A DNA stretch of 64,000 nucleotides from Chlorops oryzae. Taxonomy: Eukaryota; Arthropoda; Insecta; Diptera; Chloropidae. The stretch spans positions 58,198,884 through 58,262,883 of the forward strand of contig CM035806.1 in the NCBI GenBank assembly GCA_020466095.1, read 5' to 3'. Shown piece by piece: positions 55,301 to 64,000 of this stretch (its first letter is position 1; every line of letters starts with the position of its first letter). The notes under the pieces are model-generated. The model was not told the origin of the DNA. It saw only the letters and a program-made list of their open reading frames with translations, and did no database searches. The position numbers and the translations under genes were made by a program.

Positions 55301-55639
55301 AGACATATGGTCGGTTGCCCCGGAATCTGCGTAAAAGAAGCCTTTGTCTTGCGAATGAGACGCTTTGTTTAACACAAATAAATGTGATTCCTGTTTATCA
55401 GCTGATTTTGACTTTTTTTCGTTTTCTTCTTTCCGCAATGTCAACGAATGCCCGTCGCTCTTAGTTTGCTGCTCTTTTTGTCTCTTTCGACACTCTCTTG
55501 CCCAATGTCCCTCTTTGTGGCAGTAATTACACTTGCCTTTGCGCTTTGCGTTTTTTGTAGTATTATTCTTGCCTGACTTTGCCACAAAAGCCGATTTGTC
55601 TCCATTTTCTTGTTGGCTTTTCTGTCGTAAATTTGTCAA
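52326..55639 (-). pseudogene. copia pol polyprotein (zinc knuckle, protease, integrase, RT, RNase H), few lesions
   Basis: From 55639: zinc knuckle CNYCHKEGHWAREC (residue 37), protease YADSGATDHMS, integrase zinc region with CKGCTYGKQHRQSF, and core blocks HVDLCGKM, IRSDGGLEF and EQNGFIERQNRT. After in-frame stops at 53942-53944 and 53848-53850, RT follows with FDVKTDFLHGYIEEDIYMKQ, SLYGLKQASRQW and YVDDGLICG. A further stop is at 53102-53104. RNase H (CDADWANDVDTRRSVTGW) comes after a frameshift near 52810. Three stops plus one frameshift in 3.3 kb suggest moderate age. Confidence 0.9.
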
Positions 55640-57300
55640 GATCGATTCTTAATTAACTAAATAGCTCTGTCTTTGGACAGACCTTTTGGTTGCCTCTCGG
55701 AATCTGCGTAAGAAGCCTTATGTCTGTGCGTACATGAGACGATTTGCTTGGGTAACTGCTTATAAATGTGATTTGCTGATTTATCAGCTGATTGTTGACT
55801 TTTTCAAGTTTCTTCTTTCCGCAATGTCAACGAATGCAGTCGCTCTAGTTTGCTGATCTATTTTGTCTCTCTTCGACACTCTCTTACAGACAATGTCCCT
55901 CTTTGTGGCAGTAACTTACACTTGCCTTTGCGCTTTGCGTTTTTTGTAGTATTATTCTTGCACTGACTTTGCCACAAAAGCCGATTTGTCTCACATTTTC
56001 TTGTGGCTTTCTCCAGTACAGTAAATACTTTAAGCTGGCTAGTCTTCATTGATCGAAATGCTCTGTCAGTTTTTCAACATTTTGGTGCACTCTCGAACAG
56101 CGTACCATGCAGTGCGTACTATGATCGAATTTCTTGGGTCAGACTGCTTAAAATTTTGCGATTATCATCGGTTCCTGTTGTTCAAGTTTCATGTCTTTCA
56201 AACGCTGTGCCAATGAAGTAACAGTTGCGATGAAATCTATTACATTGTCTTCTCCACAGCATGTAATTACAAGCCATTGAACTTCTCATGCAACACCTGT
56301 TGATAGGTTCTTGTTTCCGGACATGCACTGATCCTGCAATCTGAGACTCAGCATCTAGTCGCAGCTGTCTCACAGTCAGACAAATACTATAGCTTGTCTA
56401 GCTCTGATCCCCTCATCAGAAATGCTTGAGCTTCAGATCTTCTCCAATCACTCTGAAGCGTGTAGCCAAACTCGGATTCTGAGTATTCCAGTGCGCAAGA
56501 TAGTATACTAATCTTCAAGTTTGTTTTCTGTCATGTAGATGATCATTTGTCTTATCCACAGCTTGGTAATTATGCCCCATTGAATCTATGAATTTGAGAG
56601 GTTCTTGGCTTCAAAAACGAAAAAGAAATGTCCTTCTCTGAGTACTAAAAGATCTAGTCGCAGTTGGAGAGAACCTCTATATTTTCTATTGATGCTATAG
56701 AATGCTTGAAAGCGGCTACCGGAATAGCTGAATCTGTAAAGCCAAACTCGGATTTGAGTATTCCATGCGCAATATAGTACATAATTTCAACAGATATTTC
56801 TATGGGCAGCTATCAAGCTTGGGCCCCATAACCTTTCTCTAGAGTTTGGCTCAAAAACGAAAAAGAAAGGTATGCCACTATAAAAGATTAAAATTGGTCA
56901 GAACTTTACAATCCATGCTTACAGCTTAGCGGCTACGGAAGAGGAAGTAAAAAAGCGTTAGAAACAACACATAACAGAAACTGTCATTATTATCTTTCGT
57001 GATGACATTCTTCTGCACGGGATTGAACGGTCAGGCACTTATATTAAAATGTACAGAATATAATCATGAATTTGTACAGGCTGAGAGAAGCGTATGACTC
57101 AACACATACGTACTGTATAATTTTCGTGATGACATTTCTGCACGGGATTGACCGTCAGGCCTATATTTTTACAGTTGATCTAAGAAGGCTGAGAGAAATG
57201 ATGACAACGTACTTTCTGAATTTTCTTTCTTTGAATTTCTTCTTTTTCTATTCACTTTTGATTGGACTCTGAGTGAGTAAGCATCTTATTTCAAGAAAGC
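55640..57300 (-). pseudogene. Degenerate copia gag/LTR region with dense small indels
   Basis: 55680-56030 repeats 55290-55640 but with many 1-5-base insertions and deletions. Later parts repeat each other (56461 and 56737; 56998 and 57125; LTR-like at 56610 and 56850). Gag coding survives only in short pieces (e.g. 56049-55858). The indel-dominated error pattern differs from ordinary TE decay. Confidence 0.6.
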
Positions 57301-57429
57301 AGTTAGGCAGGATTACATAAAATCTTTTTGCTTACATTACGACACATTTTTGGTGCCTCCTGTGAGGACGTCGGCTCTGGCGTGTTAGTGTTCTAGATGC
57401 GGAAGGATAACCTTTTATGCTCAACACAT

Positions 57430-58560
57430 GGCAGAGCACAAACTTCGGGAAGCCGCATTCAAGTTGCTGGAAAGCTTGCATTGAACGTTAGAAAGGGCAA
57501 CTAAACCCCTCGATGCTTTGAACGCTCAACAATGGTTAAAAATTCTGCAAGTTCAATTCGATAGATTCACGAGAAATAATGATGCACTCATATCCTCGCC
57601 CGAGAAAGGCGAACTGAACTGAAGCTGTATCCTGTCGCGATTCCCGAATTCGATGGAGAACTGCACAATTGGCTTACATTTAAGGAAGTCTACGAAACTT
57701 TGGTTCACAATGTTAGTTATCCGGCCCCTTACAAACTTGGTAAGCTCCGAGGCGCGGTGAAGAGTATTGCCGTTCCTCTGGTCGGTGGCATTTATTCCGG
57801 AGGCTACCAGGAAGTTTGGACTGCACTGAATCTCCGGTACGACAATCACAAGCTCCTGGCTGAGGCGAATGTGACGCGTTTTTGGAATATTAAACCCGCG
57901 CAAGAGGAATCTCACAAAGCCCTATTCGCTGCCATCGACGCGGTGGAAGAAATCCTTCGGGCACTAAAGGTTATGGATTTACCAGTACAGCATTGGGATG
58001 CGCTTACGGTTCCGATTGTGAAATCCAAATTGCCGACTGCGACCCAAAAGGCTTCGTGCATGACATGTTCAGCCACCCAGCTTCCATCGTTTCCAGCATT
58101 ATTGAATTTTCGTGCGCAGCGTGCATAGAGCCTAGCTGGCGACTGCGGAAACAGCGCTAAGAAGCCAGATTCTAATTCTCGTGGGAATGTCGTGCGTTCG
58201 CATATGTCTAACACAACCCCTGAATGGAACTGTACGTTCTGCAACGGAGGCCATCGAACATCAAAATGTCCAGATCTGCTCGCTTTGAACTCAACTCAAC
58301 CGTTTGCAGCGGTGAAAACGACGAACTTGTGCCACAATTGCAAAACGGTGTCCATCTGGCAGCTGCAGAAATTGTGAACGCAAACACAACACCATACTGT
58401 GACAGAATAGCACTCCAGCGGCATCAGTCCCTGCGATGACGCCGGCAGCAGAGGTGACATCTCCTTTGGTCTCAATCGCCTCCAGCTCAGAACCCGGGTT
58501 TTATCCAGGGAACAATCCACGCACGTTCATGGCAGAGAACCAATCTACAGTGTTACTCGC
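57430..58560 (+). pseudogene. BEL/Pao gag, broken (right copy, longer)
   Basis: Reading plus: an N-terminal helical segment (MAEHKLREAAFKLLES near 57430), then a DUF1759-type block (IPEFDGELHNWLTFKEVYE near 57640-57700), an AQEESHKALFAAIDAVEEIL stretch near 57900, IVKSKLPTATQKAS and zinc knuckle CTFCNGGHRTSKCPDL near 58230-58280. Stops or shifts occur at 57495, 57625 and 58126. Coding fades into a Ser/Pro-rich part and then a LINE RT scrap at about 58770-58900. The part after 57909 is duplicated inverted at 46.6-48.2 kb. Confidence 0.75.
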
Positions 58561-59584
58561 TACAGCAAGAGCGTTTGTGTTGGGCAAGCACGGTGAATCA
58601 CGTGTGGCTCGTAAACTCCGCGATCCGGGATCTGAGGTGAGATCTTTAACCGAGAGGTTGGCTAATCTCTTCCGTCTTCCAAAAAGCAAACATAATTTGG
58701 TGGTGGAGGATATTGGAGGATTTCCGTATACCCGCTCATCTAGTAGTAAGAATGTGGGCGTGACGTCGATGCAGACGGGATATAATTTTAAGCCGCTTAG
58801 CCACTTAGGGCCACTGCATTTTATGCTTTTTATAAATGACCTCCGTTTGATACTGCAAAATTGCCGCATATTAAATTTCGCTGATTATGTAAAGCTGTTT
58901 TTGCTCTGTAGAGGAGGCGGAAAATGGCACCCGAACACTCCCGAATATAGACATATTATTTATATATATTTGTATTCTACATGAAAAATATAAGGCATAG
59001 AAGTTGTTTACACTCAAGAATTGTTCCTTTTTACTACCATTTTTCTTCCAGCTTTCGTAAAAATTACTGAAAATAATAAAAATGAAAGATGGAGTTCCTA
59101 AACATTGAAAAAAAATTTTGTTTACACCGGATTCGTCATTTCCAGCCCAAAACACACTAGAAATGTTTTGTTTCAGTAATTATTCAAAAAACGCACCGCT
59201 CTAATGAATGTACGGAAAAATCATATTGATATCAATCACAGGTACTCCCCAGAAGTGTGCAAAATTTTAGTTTTGTGATTTTTAAGGATGTTGCAGGCGA
59301 TTGACTGTAATAAAATTATGCACAATTAACCTGTACAAAAAGCTCTATTTTCGTGCATTTTTGTATTATAGTAAGACAAAAAAAAAAATACTTCCAAAGG
59401 AGCATATATTCGCTTAAGCAAAATCGACCAAAAAAAAATGTTTTTTTCTGTGTTCTATCTTTATTCATTTCTGAGATATAATTTTTTAAGAAATTCGGTG
59501 CCAATTAAGTTTAATGCATTTCCCTTACCAGCAAAACAACTTTAGTCGAAATCGGCATCGGGGGCCAAATCACTAAGCTTATAC
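57909..59584 (+). repeat. Right arm of the 1.65-kb inverted duplication
   Basis: Partner of 46587-48229. The homology ends within the gag gene on the left and at GTATAAGCTT (59575-59584) on the right. Gag, RT scrap and AT-rich part are in the same order as in the other arm. Confidence 0.92.
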
Positions 59585-60350
59585 ATAGTGGTATACCTAA
59601 CCATGCCATTTGTCCTTTTTTTCGCGGGATACTCCTTTTTTCGGCAAGCAAAAGTCTATCCCGTGAGCGAGCTTAAAATCCTTTTTTTCGTTTTGATAGT
59701 CCTTTTTTAACCTTTTAAAAACCTTCTTTCACCTTTTTCTCAAACAAAACACTAATCCCTCTAAACATTCAGTGGTAAAAAACGAAAAGGTCACTGCGCA
59801 GCAAAGATTAATACTTGTAAACGATGACAGCACTGACTATGGTGTACTCGTATCTCTGATTTGTGTATCGATACGTCAATATAGATGAAATAAAGAACAA
59901 TGAGGTTTTGAACGGAACCACTTAGGCAGTTGAATTTTCTTCCATGGGAAATTTTGATGCGAGCTCCGACATGGAAGTATATTAACTAACTGCTAACACT
60001 GATGCCAACACTGGATAGGCTTGGATTGTTTGATGCAAATGGAAATGCCTCAAAAATAGATGCACAATACGGAAGTGTTCAAATGTACTGCTGCCATGAA
60101 AAAACTAGAAAGTGGAGAGACGAAAGTGTTTCCATTTCGGATCGTTGGATAGAAATATTTAATAACACAGGCCTGCAAAATTGAAATTTGATTTTCCCCT
60201 TTTGAGTTGCAGTGGTGTTTCTATTAGCGTTTTCTGTGCTGAAAAATTTAAAAATATCAAAATACTTCTATCACGTCAGAGTTTCGAGATAATCGTGTAA
60301 GAAATTTTTACTACCATTGCATTTCTAAAACTAATTTTTTTTTAATACGA
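59585..60350. other. No confident gene
   Basis: It begins with ACCTAACCATGCCATTTGTCCTTTTTTTCG, related to 41.94 kb. A 60-codon open stretch at 60002-60184 (rich in charged residues, CCHEKTRKWRDESVS) has no recognised family. Confidence 0.4.
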
Positions 60351-60482
60351 GGGGTATTCTCAAAGGCGTCGGAAAATAGGAAAGTCGGAAAATTTTAACT
60401 GCTTAAAAAGTTGAGCAAGATACAAAAAAAGTTTAAAAATTTTGTAAGAAGTCGCAATTTTCCGACTTTCAAGCGTTTTTAA

Positions 60483-62302
60483 CCCTACGATTCATAACCG
60501 GGTACCCGTGTACCTTTTTTGACTTTAAAGTGCTGCTGTGCCTATAATTTTTGAGATATGGACATAAAACTCCGAATCATCAGAGATTTTGGCTAAACTA
60601 AGATTTAAATACCAAAAAATTCAAAATATTTTCAATATTTTCTGTAAAAAATGATTTTAAATGTTTTACCCCCATAAACACACAACCGGGTCCCCGGGTA
60701 CCCTAATGCAATTCCTATGTAAATGCCTGACATGTAAATGAAAAAACGTTTTTTTGTGTTGTTTTTATTGGAAATAAATGTCTTTTTTATTTTTTTTATC
60801 ATATTTTATATATATTATATTACGATTCATCCGAATCACTATCGTTGTTATTGTGGCAATTGTAGCATTTAGTAATTGTTACGGCGTGCTCATCGCATAG
60901 AAAGAAGGATCACCGAGTTGGACTTCCGCTGCTTATATGAGAGCAGTGTTACGTTGTCGTGGAAGCCGAATAAACTTAAACCAACGTCTTTTTTTTTGTC
61001 TTCTTTCATCTCCGCAGGGATGTAAGCTTTGTTGCGGCGGAGTGTACCCACAATGCTGAGCTTTTCTGCTTTTAGTTGCCTAGCCAACGGCAGCGTCGTA
61101 AAAAAATTATCCATGGTGATATTTCGTCCGCTACCGTAGTATGGCCCAGCTAAATCTCTCACCACTCTTTCGCCAACACCAACTTCACGACCAGTTTCTT
61201 GTTTGCCAGTATATATTTGGCCATGAAGTGGATATGAGTTTTTGGCATCGCAAAGCCACCATACTTTTATACCATATTTTGCTGGCTTCGAGGGTATATA
61301 TTGTGTGAATTTGGTTCTACCACGGTATGGATATAATTGTTCATCAATGGTCAAATATTCTGATGGCACATAATATCTGGCAAGATTTGCATTGAGCATT
61401 ATCCAAATATCGCGAATTGGCGCCGCTTTGTCTTGACGCTGCCGCTCTACCCGTGTTCTGGGGTCGTCAAACCGCATAAAACGCAGCAAATCGAAAAACC
61501 TGTTTATTCCCATGGTGGCGCGGAATATTGGGTGAGCCTGTGACGTCCACAAATCTCTTGCGTTTTCGTCATTAGAATGACGGTCTCTGAATATATTGTG
61601 GCTTCTCACTTGTTGGCAACTACGTGGTGTTCGCTGCCATTGTGTGCCGTCACGTGCAGTCATGTAGTCTGCTGGGTTTGTTGTTGGTGCATCTTCTTGC
61701 ATATCATCATCTTCACTTTCGTCATCAAAGAAAATTTCCTCTGGTGCGTCAATAGCAGCTGCAATTTTGTTTGCGTTGTCAACATTCAAATCTTCATTCT
61801 CTGATTCCGAAACTTCGCCAGTATAGGACATATTTCCTTCATTTTGGTCTTCCACAGGATTCACTTCAAGGTCCTCATCTCGAGTCACTTCCTCAAATAA
61901 TCCTTGAATATATGTGCTCATTTTTCACTAACTTCACTGTTCAAATATTCAACACAGGATGACGAAGCAAATGAAATATTTCAATTTTACGACACAAATG
62001 AACATCTGCTATCTAATTCAAAAGCAAGTAGGTACCGAAAATAAGCAAAATAAGCAAATAAACAACCCTTAGATCAAACCAGTTTCTGCCTACTTGTGTC
62101 GCTTTAGGTACTTATATACGAACAGAAACCAGTTTTTTTTTCCAAATATCAAATTTGTACAGTTGAGAACGCAAAATATAATCAACAACAAAAATATTCA
62201 CAGGAAAATATTATTTTATTTCAATAAACGCAAAAAAAAAAAAGGGTACTCGGGTACCTGGTTATGAAATTAAAGGAGTTTTGCTGGTTATGAATCGTAG
62301 GG
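60483..62302 (-). mobile_element. piggyBac-like element, 1,820 bp, TTAA target
   Basis: TTAA lies at 60479-60482 and 62303-62306, directly outside TIRs starting CCCTACGATTCATAACC. CCC(T) ends and TTAA targets are diagnostic for piggyBac. Near both ends an extra GGTACCCGRGTACC motif recurs. It encodes one shortened transposase. Confidence 0.93.
60890..61921 (-). pseudogene. piggyBac transposase, shortened (343 codons)
   Basis: Transposases of this group excise and insert at TTAA using three aspartates. The ORF starts with an acidic N-terminal region (rich in Asp/Glu to residue 80), then a compressed section: after NIFRDRHSNDENARDLW it jumps to HPIFRATMGINRF, so part of the N-terminal DDE-adjacent region is missing. 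The first catalytic Asp is D193 in LTIDEQLYPYRG, the second D271 in ITMDNFF. The ORF ends at VILLSMR, before the third Asp and the C-terminal cysteine-rich domain (usual length about 550-600). A short AT-rich tail follows to the TIR. The enzyme is almost certainly inactive, though the reading frame is open and could still be made as a DNA-binding fragment. Confidence 0.88.
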
Positions 62303-62326
62303 TTAACACGCCTTTGTGAATAGCCC

Positions 62327-63060
62327 TATGGTTTAGAATATTTCAAAATTTTTAAAACTTTTGTGTACTTAAAACATCATTCTTCAATATGACATCAAAA
62401 AAAAAATACAAAAAATTAAAAGAATGGTGTAAAATGATGCTCAAATTCAAAAATTTGAAAATTTTATGAAATAATTTTTTTTTTTTTTTGGACTTTGAAT
62501 AAACATAGCTCACCCATTAGCAGTCCCCCTTCCAAAAACGATATTTTAAATTGTTGGCCAATCAATTTTGTGTATATGTATAAAATCTCAGATTTGCAGC
62601 ACAAACCATTTCCACGATATAAAGGTATTTCTAAAGCGATTCAATTCGGAGATTCGTATACATAACATAACACAAGTTGGAAATGATAAATTCATTGGTT
62701 TTTTCTTTTGAAAAAGAAAAACTTACTAGATTGATTTGAATTATAAGTATACAATATATAATAAAATACGAATTTACGTGCGAAAATTTTTTTCGATATC
62801 CTTTTTTTCCATTTCAAAATCCCGCGAAACGGCTAAAATTTGAGGGATTTTGCTTTTTTTTTTTACCCAAAAACAGATGGCATGGTTACGCCCACATTAG
62901 TACTGAAAAGAGTTTTTTTGCGTTGGGATATGCTAAATTGGACTGAAATAGTACGAAAAAGGGAAAGGTCGAACAAATTTATGACAAGTACTTCGCAATG
63001 TTCATTTTCAGCAACGAATTCCACTATAGTCGATAGAGGCTCTGCAAAAAGTTAATAGTT
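62327..63060. other. No gene recognised
   Basis: AT-rich with poly-T runs. A 71-codon open stretch at 62840-63055 has no family signature. Confidence 0.4.
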
Positions 63061-63470
63061 AAAACTTTCATCTTCCGACTGCACAATGGGGAGAAATCCA
63101 AAAATTCAAGTAATTGACTTGAAATTTACTACCCGAGGGTCTTTGAGCCGCTAAACACGATTATCAGGACGACAACCTCTTCCGACGTACCTGGTGTCCA
63201 GCACAGTGGGGCAAAATCCAAAAAAAAGATAAAAACTTAAAAATTCGAGCTCTAAACACGAATATCACGACAAAAACTTCTTCCGGCGTACCTGGTGCCC
63301 AAAACAGTAGGGCCAAATCCAAATAGCTATCCAAAAAACAAAAATTCAAGCAATTGACTTCATATTCACTACTCGGGGTTTTTGGTGGTCCCTAAACACG
63401 AACATCTTGACGACAACTTCTTCCGACGTAGTTTAATGCCCATCACAGTGGGGCCAAATCCAAAAAACCT
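63060..63470. repeat. Diverged tandem repeat, unit ~110-150 bp
   Basis: Three units share CTAAACACGAATATCACGAC, CTTCTTCCGACGTACCTGG and CACAGTGGGGCCAAATCCAA, near 63153, 63251 and 63393. Unit length varies because spacers such as AAAATTCAAGCAATTGACTT are present or lost. Confidence 0.75.
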
Positions 63471-63915
63471 GGCCAGAATGGAAGAAATTTGTTTTGCACG
63501 AAGAACTTAATGAAAAATCGAGATGCAGCTTTTTTTTTGGATAAATCACTTGCCATGTATTAAACTATAGTGTCCTTAAAAGTCGAGGAGGTACTATGCG
63601 GTACTTTTTTTACTTGGAAAAATAATTTTTTTTAATTTTAGACGAAAAAAACATGCGTCTAAGCTTCAAACCAGTGGTTTTCAGGAGCTGCCGATTACAT
63701 TTTGTTTCATCCTAATTGGTTATGTTTTGCAGAAACTTTACTACTTTGAAAAAATCTTGTTCTGCACAACAGCAGTTCCTTTTATCCCTTATTATAGTTG
63801 GATTCTGCCTGCCTTAGGTCTACTGTGACCAACACTAAGTCGAAAAATCCCGATTTTAGACTTAAATTTTTTGATTTTTGGCCAGGTTTTTTGGATTTGG
63901 CACCATTGTGGACTG
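63443..63915. mobile_element. Possible TIR element at window end
   Basis: CACAGTGGGGCCAAATCCAA plus AAAACCTGGCC (63443-63475) is inverted at 63881-63915 with about three mismatches. The enclosed ~470 bp has no ORF. The left end is part of the tandem repeat, so the repeat family and this element may be the same thing. Confidence 0.45.
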
Positions 63916-64000
63916 GGATATAAAATAATTAATTTTGAAGCATAAGCTTACGAATAATTGATATAGAAATGCTTAGGAGATCTCAATGCATTTTAAATTT

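Larger units (their letters stand above)
52077..57115 (-). mobile_element. Ty1/copia LTR retrotransposon
   Basis: The left LTR (52077-52331), RNase H, RT, integrase, protease and zinc knuckle are read on the minus strand. Further right come a noisy gag, a half-tRNA-iMet primer site (GGTTATGGGGCCC on the minus strand near 56833) and noisy LTR copies up to about 57115. Copia elements use the anticodon arm of initiator tRNA-Met as primer, which fits. The right third is scrambled by small indels and internal duplications. Confidence 0.88.
60351..62326. mobile_element. Small MITE split by a piggyBac-like insertion
   Basis: GGGGTATTCTCAAAGGCGT at 60351 and ACGCCTTTGTGAATAGCCC ending at 62326 are imperfect inverted ends. 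Without the piggyBac element the unit is about 150 bp. Confidence 0.55.

Noticed and set aside
60002..60184. 60-aa ORF with CCHEKTRKWRDESVS
   Set aside because: Looks protein-like but too short, with no neighbours in frame and no known family; not enough to call a gene.
1..64000. CRISPR arrays, bacterial operons, riboswitches
   Set aside because: Tandem repeats present are minisatellite or TE-derived, and introns, polyadenylation signals and retroelements show eukaryotic DNA.

Overview
The window reads as AT-rich intergenic and intronic DNA from a higher insect, most likely a dipteran fly. The grounds are an irritans-type (Himar1-like) mariner, BEL/Pao and copia LTR elements, RTE- and jockey-like LINEs, DINE-like repeats carrying GTCCGTCTGTC tracts, and an insect DUF4806-type gene. 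A tephritid would fit, but the species cannot be decided from the sequence. There are no bacterial operons and no CRISPR arrays. Almost every recognisable coding stretch belongs to a transposable element, and most of these are broken.

Layout. 1-5.5 kb: a LINE whose AATAAA-rich tail abuts a broken BEL/Pao pol and LTR. 5.5-18.4 kb: an RTE-like LINE split by two later insertions, a complete BEL/Pao element on the minus strand (6435-15612; paired LTRs, 5-bp target duplication GAACT, intact env-like reading frame) and a Himar1-like mariner (15883-17163). 18.4-22.6 kb: a jockey-like element missing the 3' half of ORF2, itself holding an insert. 22.6-26.4 kb: nested terminal-inverted-repeat (TIR) elements and a DINE-like repeat. 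26.59-26.80 kb: the one well-supported host exon, the 3' end of a PH-domain protein probably of the Dbl/RhoGEF type. 31.6-32.5 kb: the last four exons of a DUF4806-like gene (minus) with one in-frame TGA; a LINE lies just upstream of it. 35.2-39.9 kb: a dense cluster of small DNA transposons. Several have TAA/TTA target duplications, one has an 8-bp duplication, and one retains pieces of a PIF/Harbinger transposase and a MADF protein. 42.4-43.4 kb: a LINE RT fragment. 43.5-45.8 kb: a palindrome of about 2.3 kb. 46.6-48.2 and 57.9-59.6 kb: two arms of a 1.65-kb inverted duplication (BEL gag plus LINE RT plus unknown sequence). They flank a jockey-like ORF1, a 1-kb TIR element and a copia element whose right third looks like uncorrected long-read sequence. 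60.4-62.3 kb: a piggyBac-like element with TTAA ends inside a small MITE. 62.3-64 kb: diverged tandem and inverted repeats.

The genes do not form a pathway. The biology here is the layered history of insertions, which TIRs and target duplications allow to be ordered in several places. All assignments come from reading motifs by eye; no alignment or database search was run.
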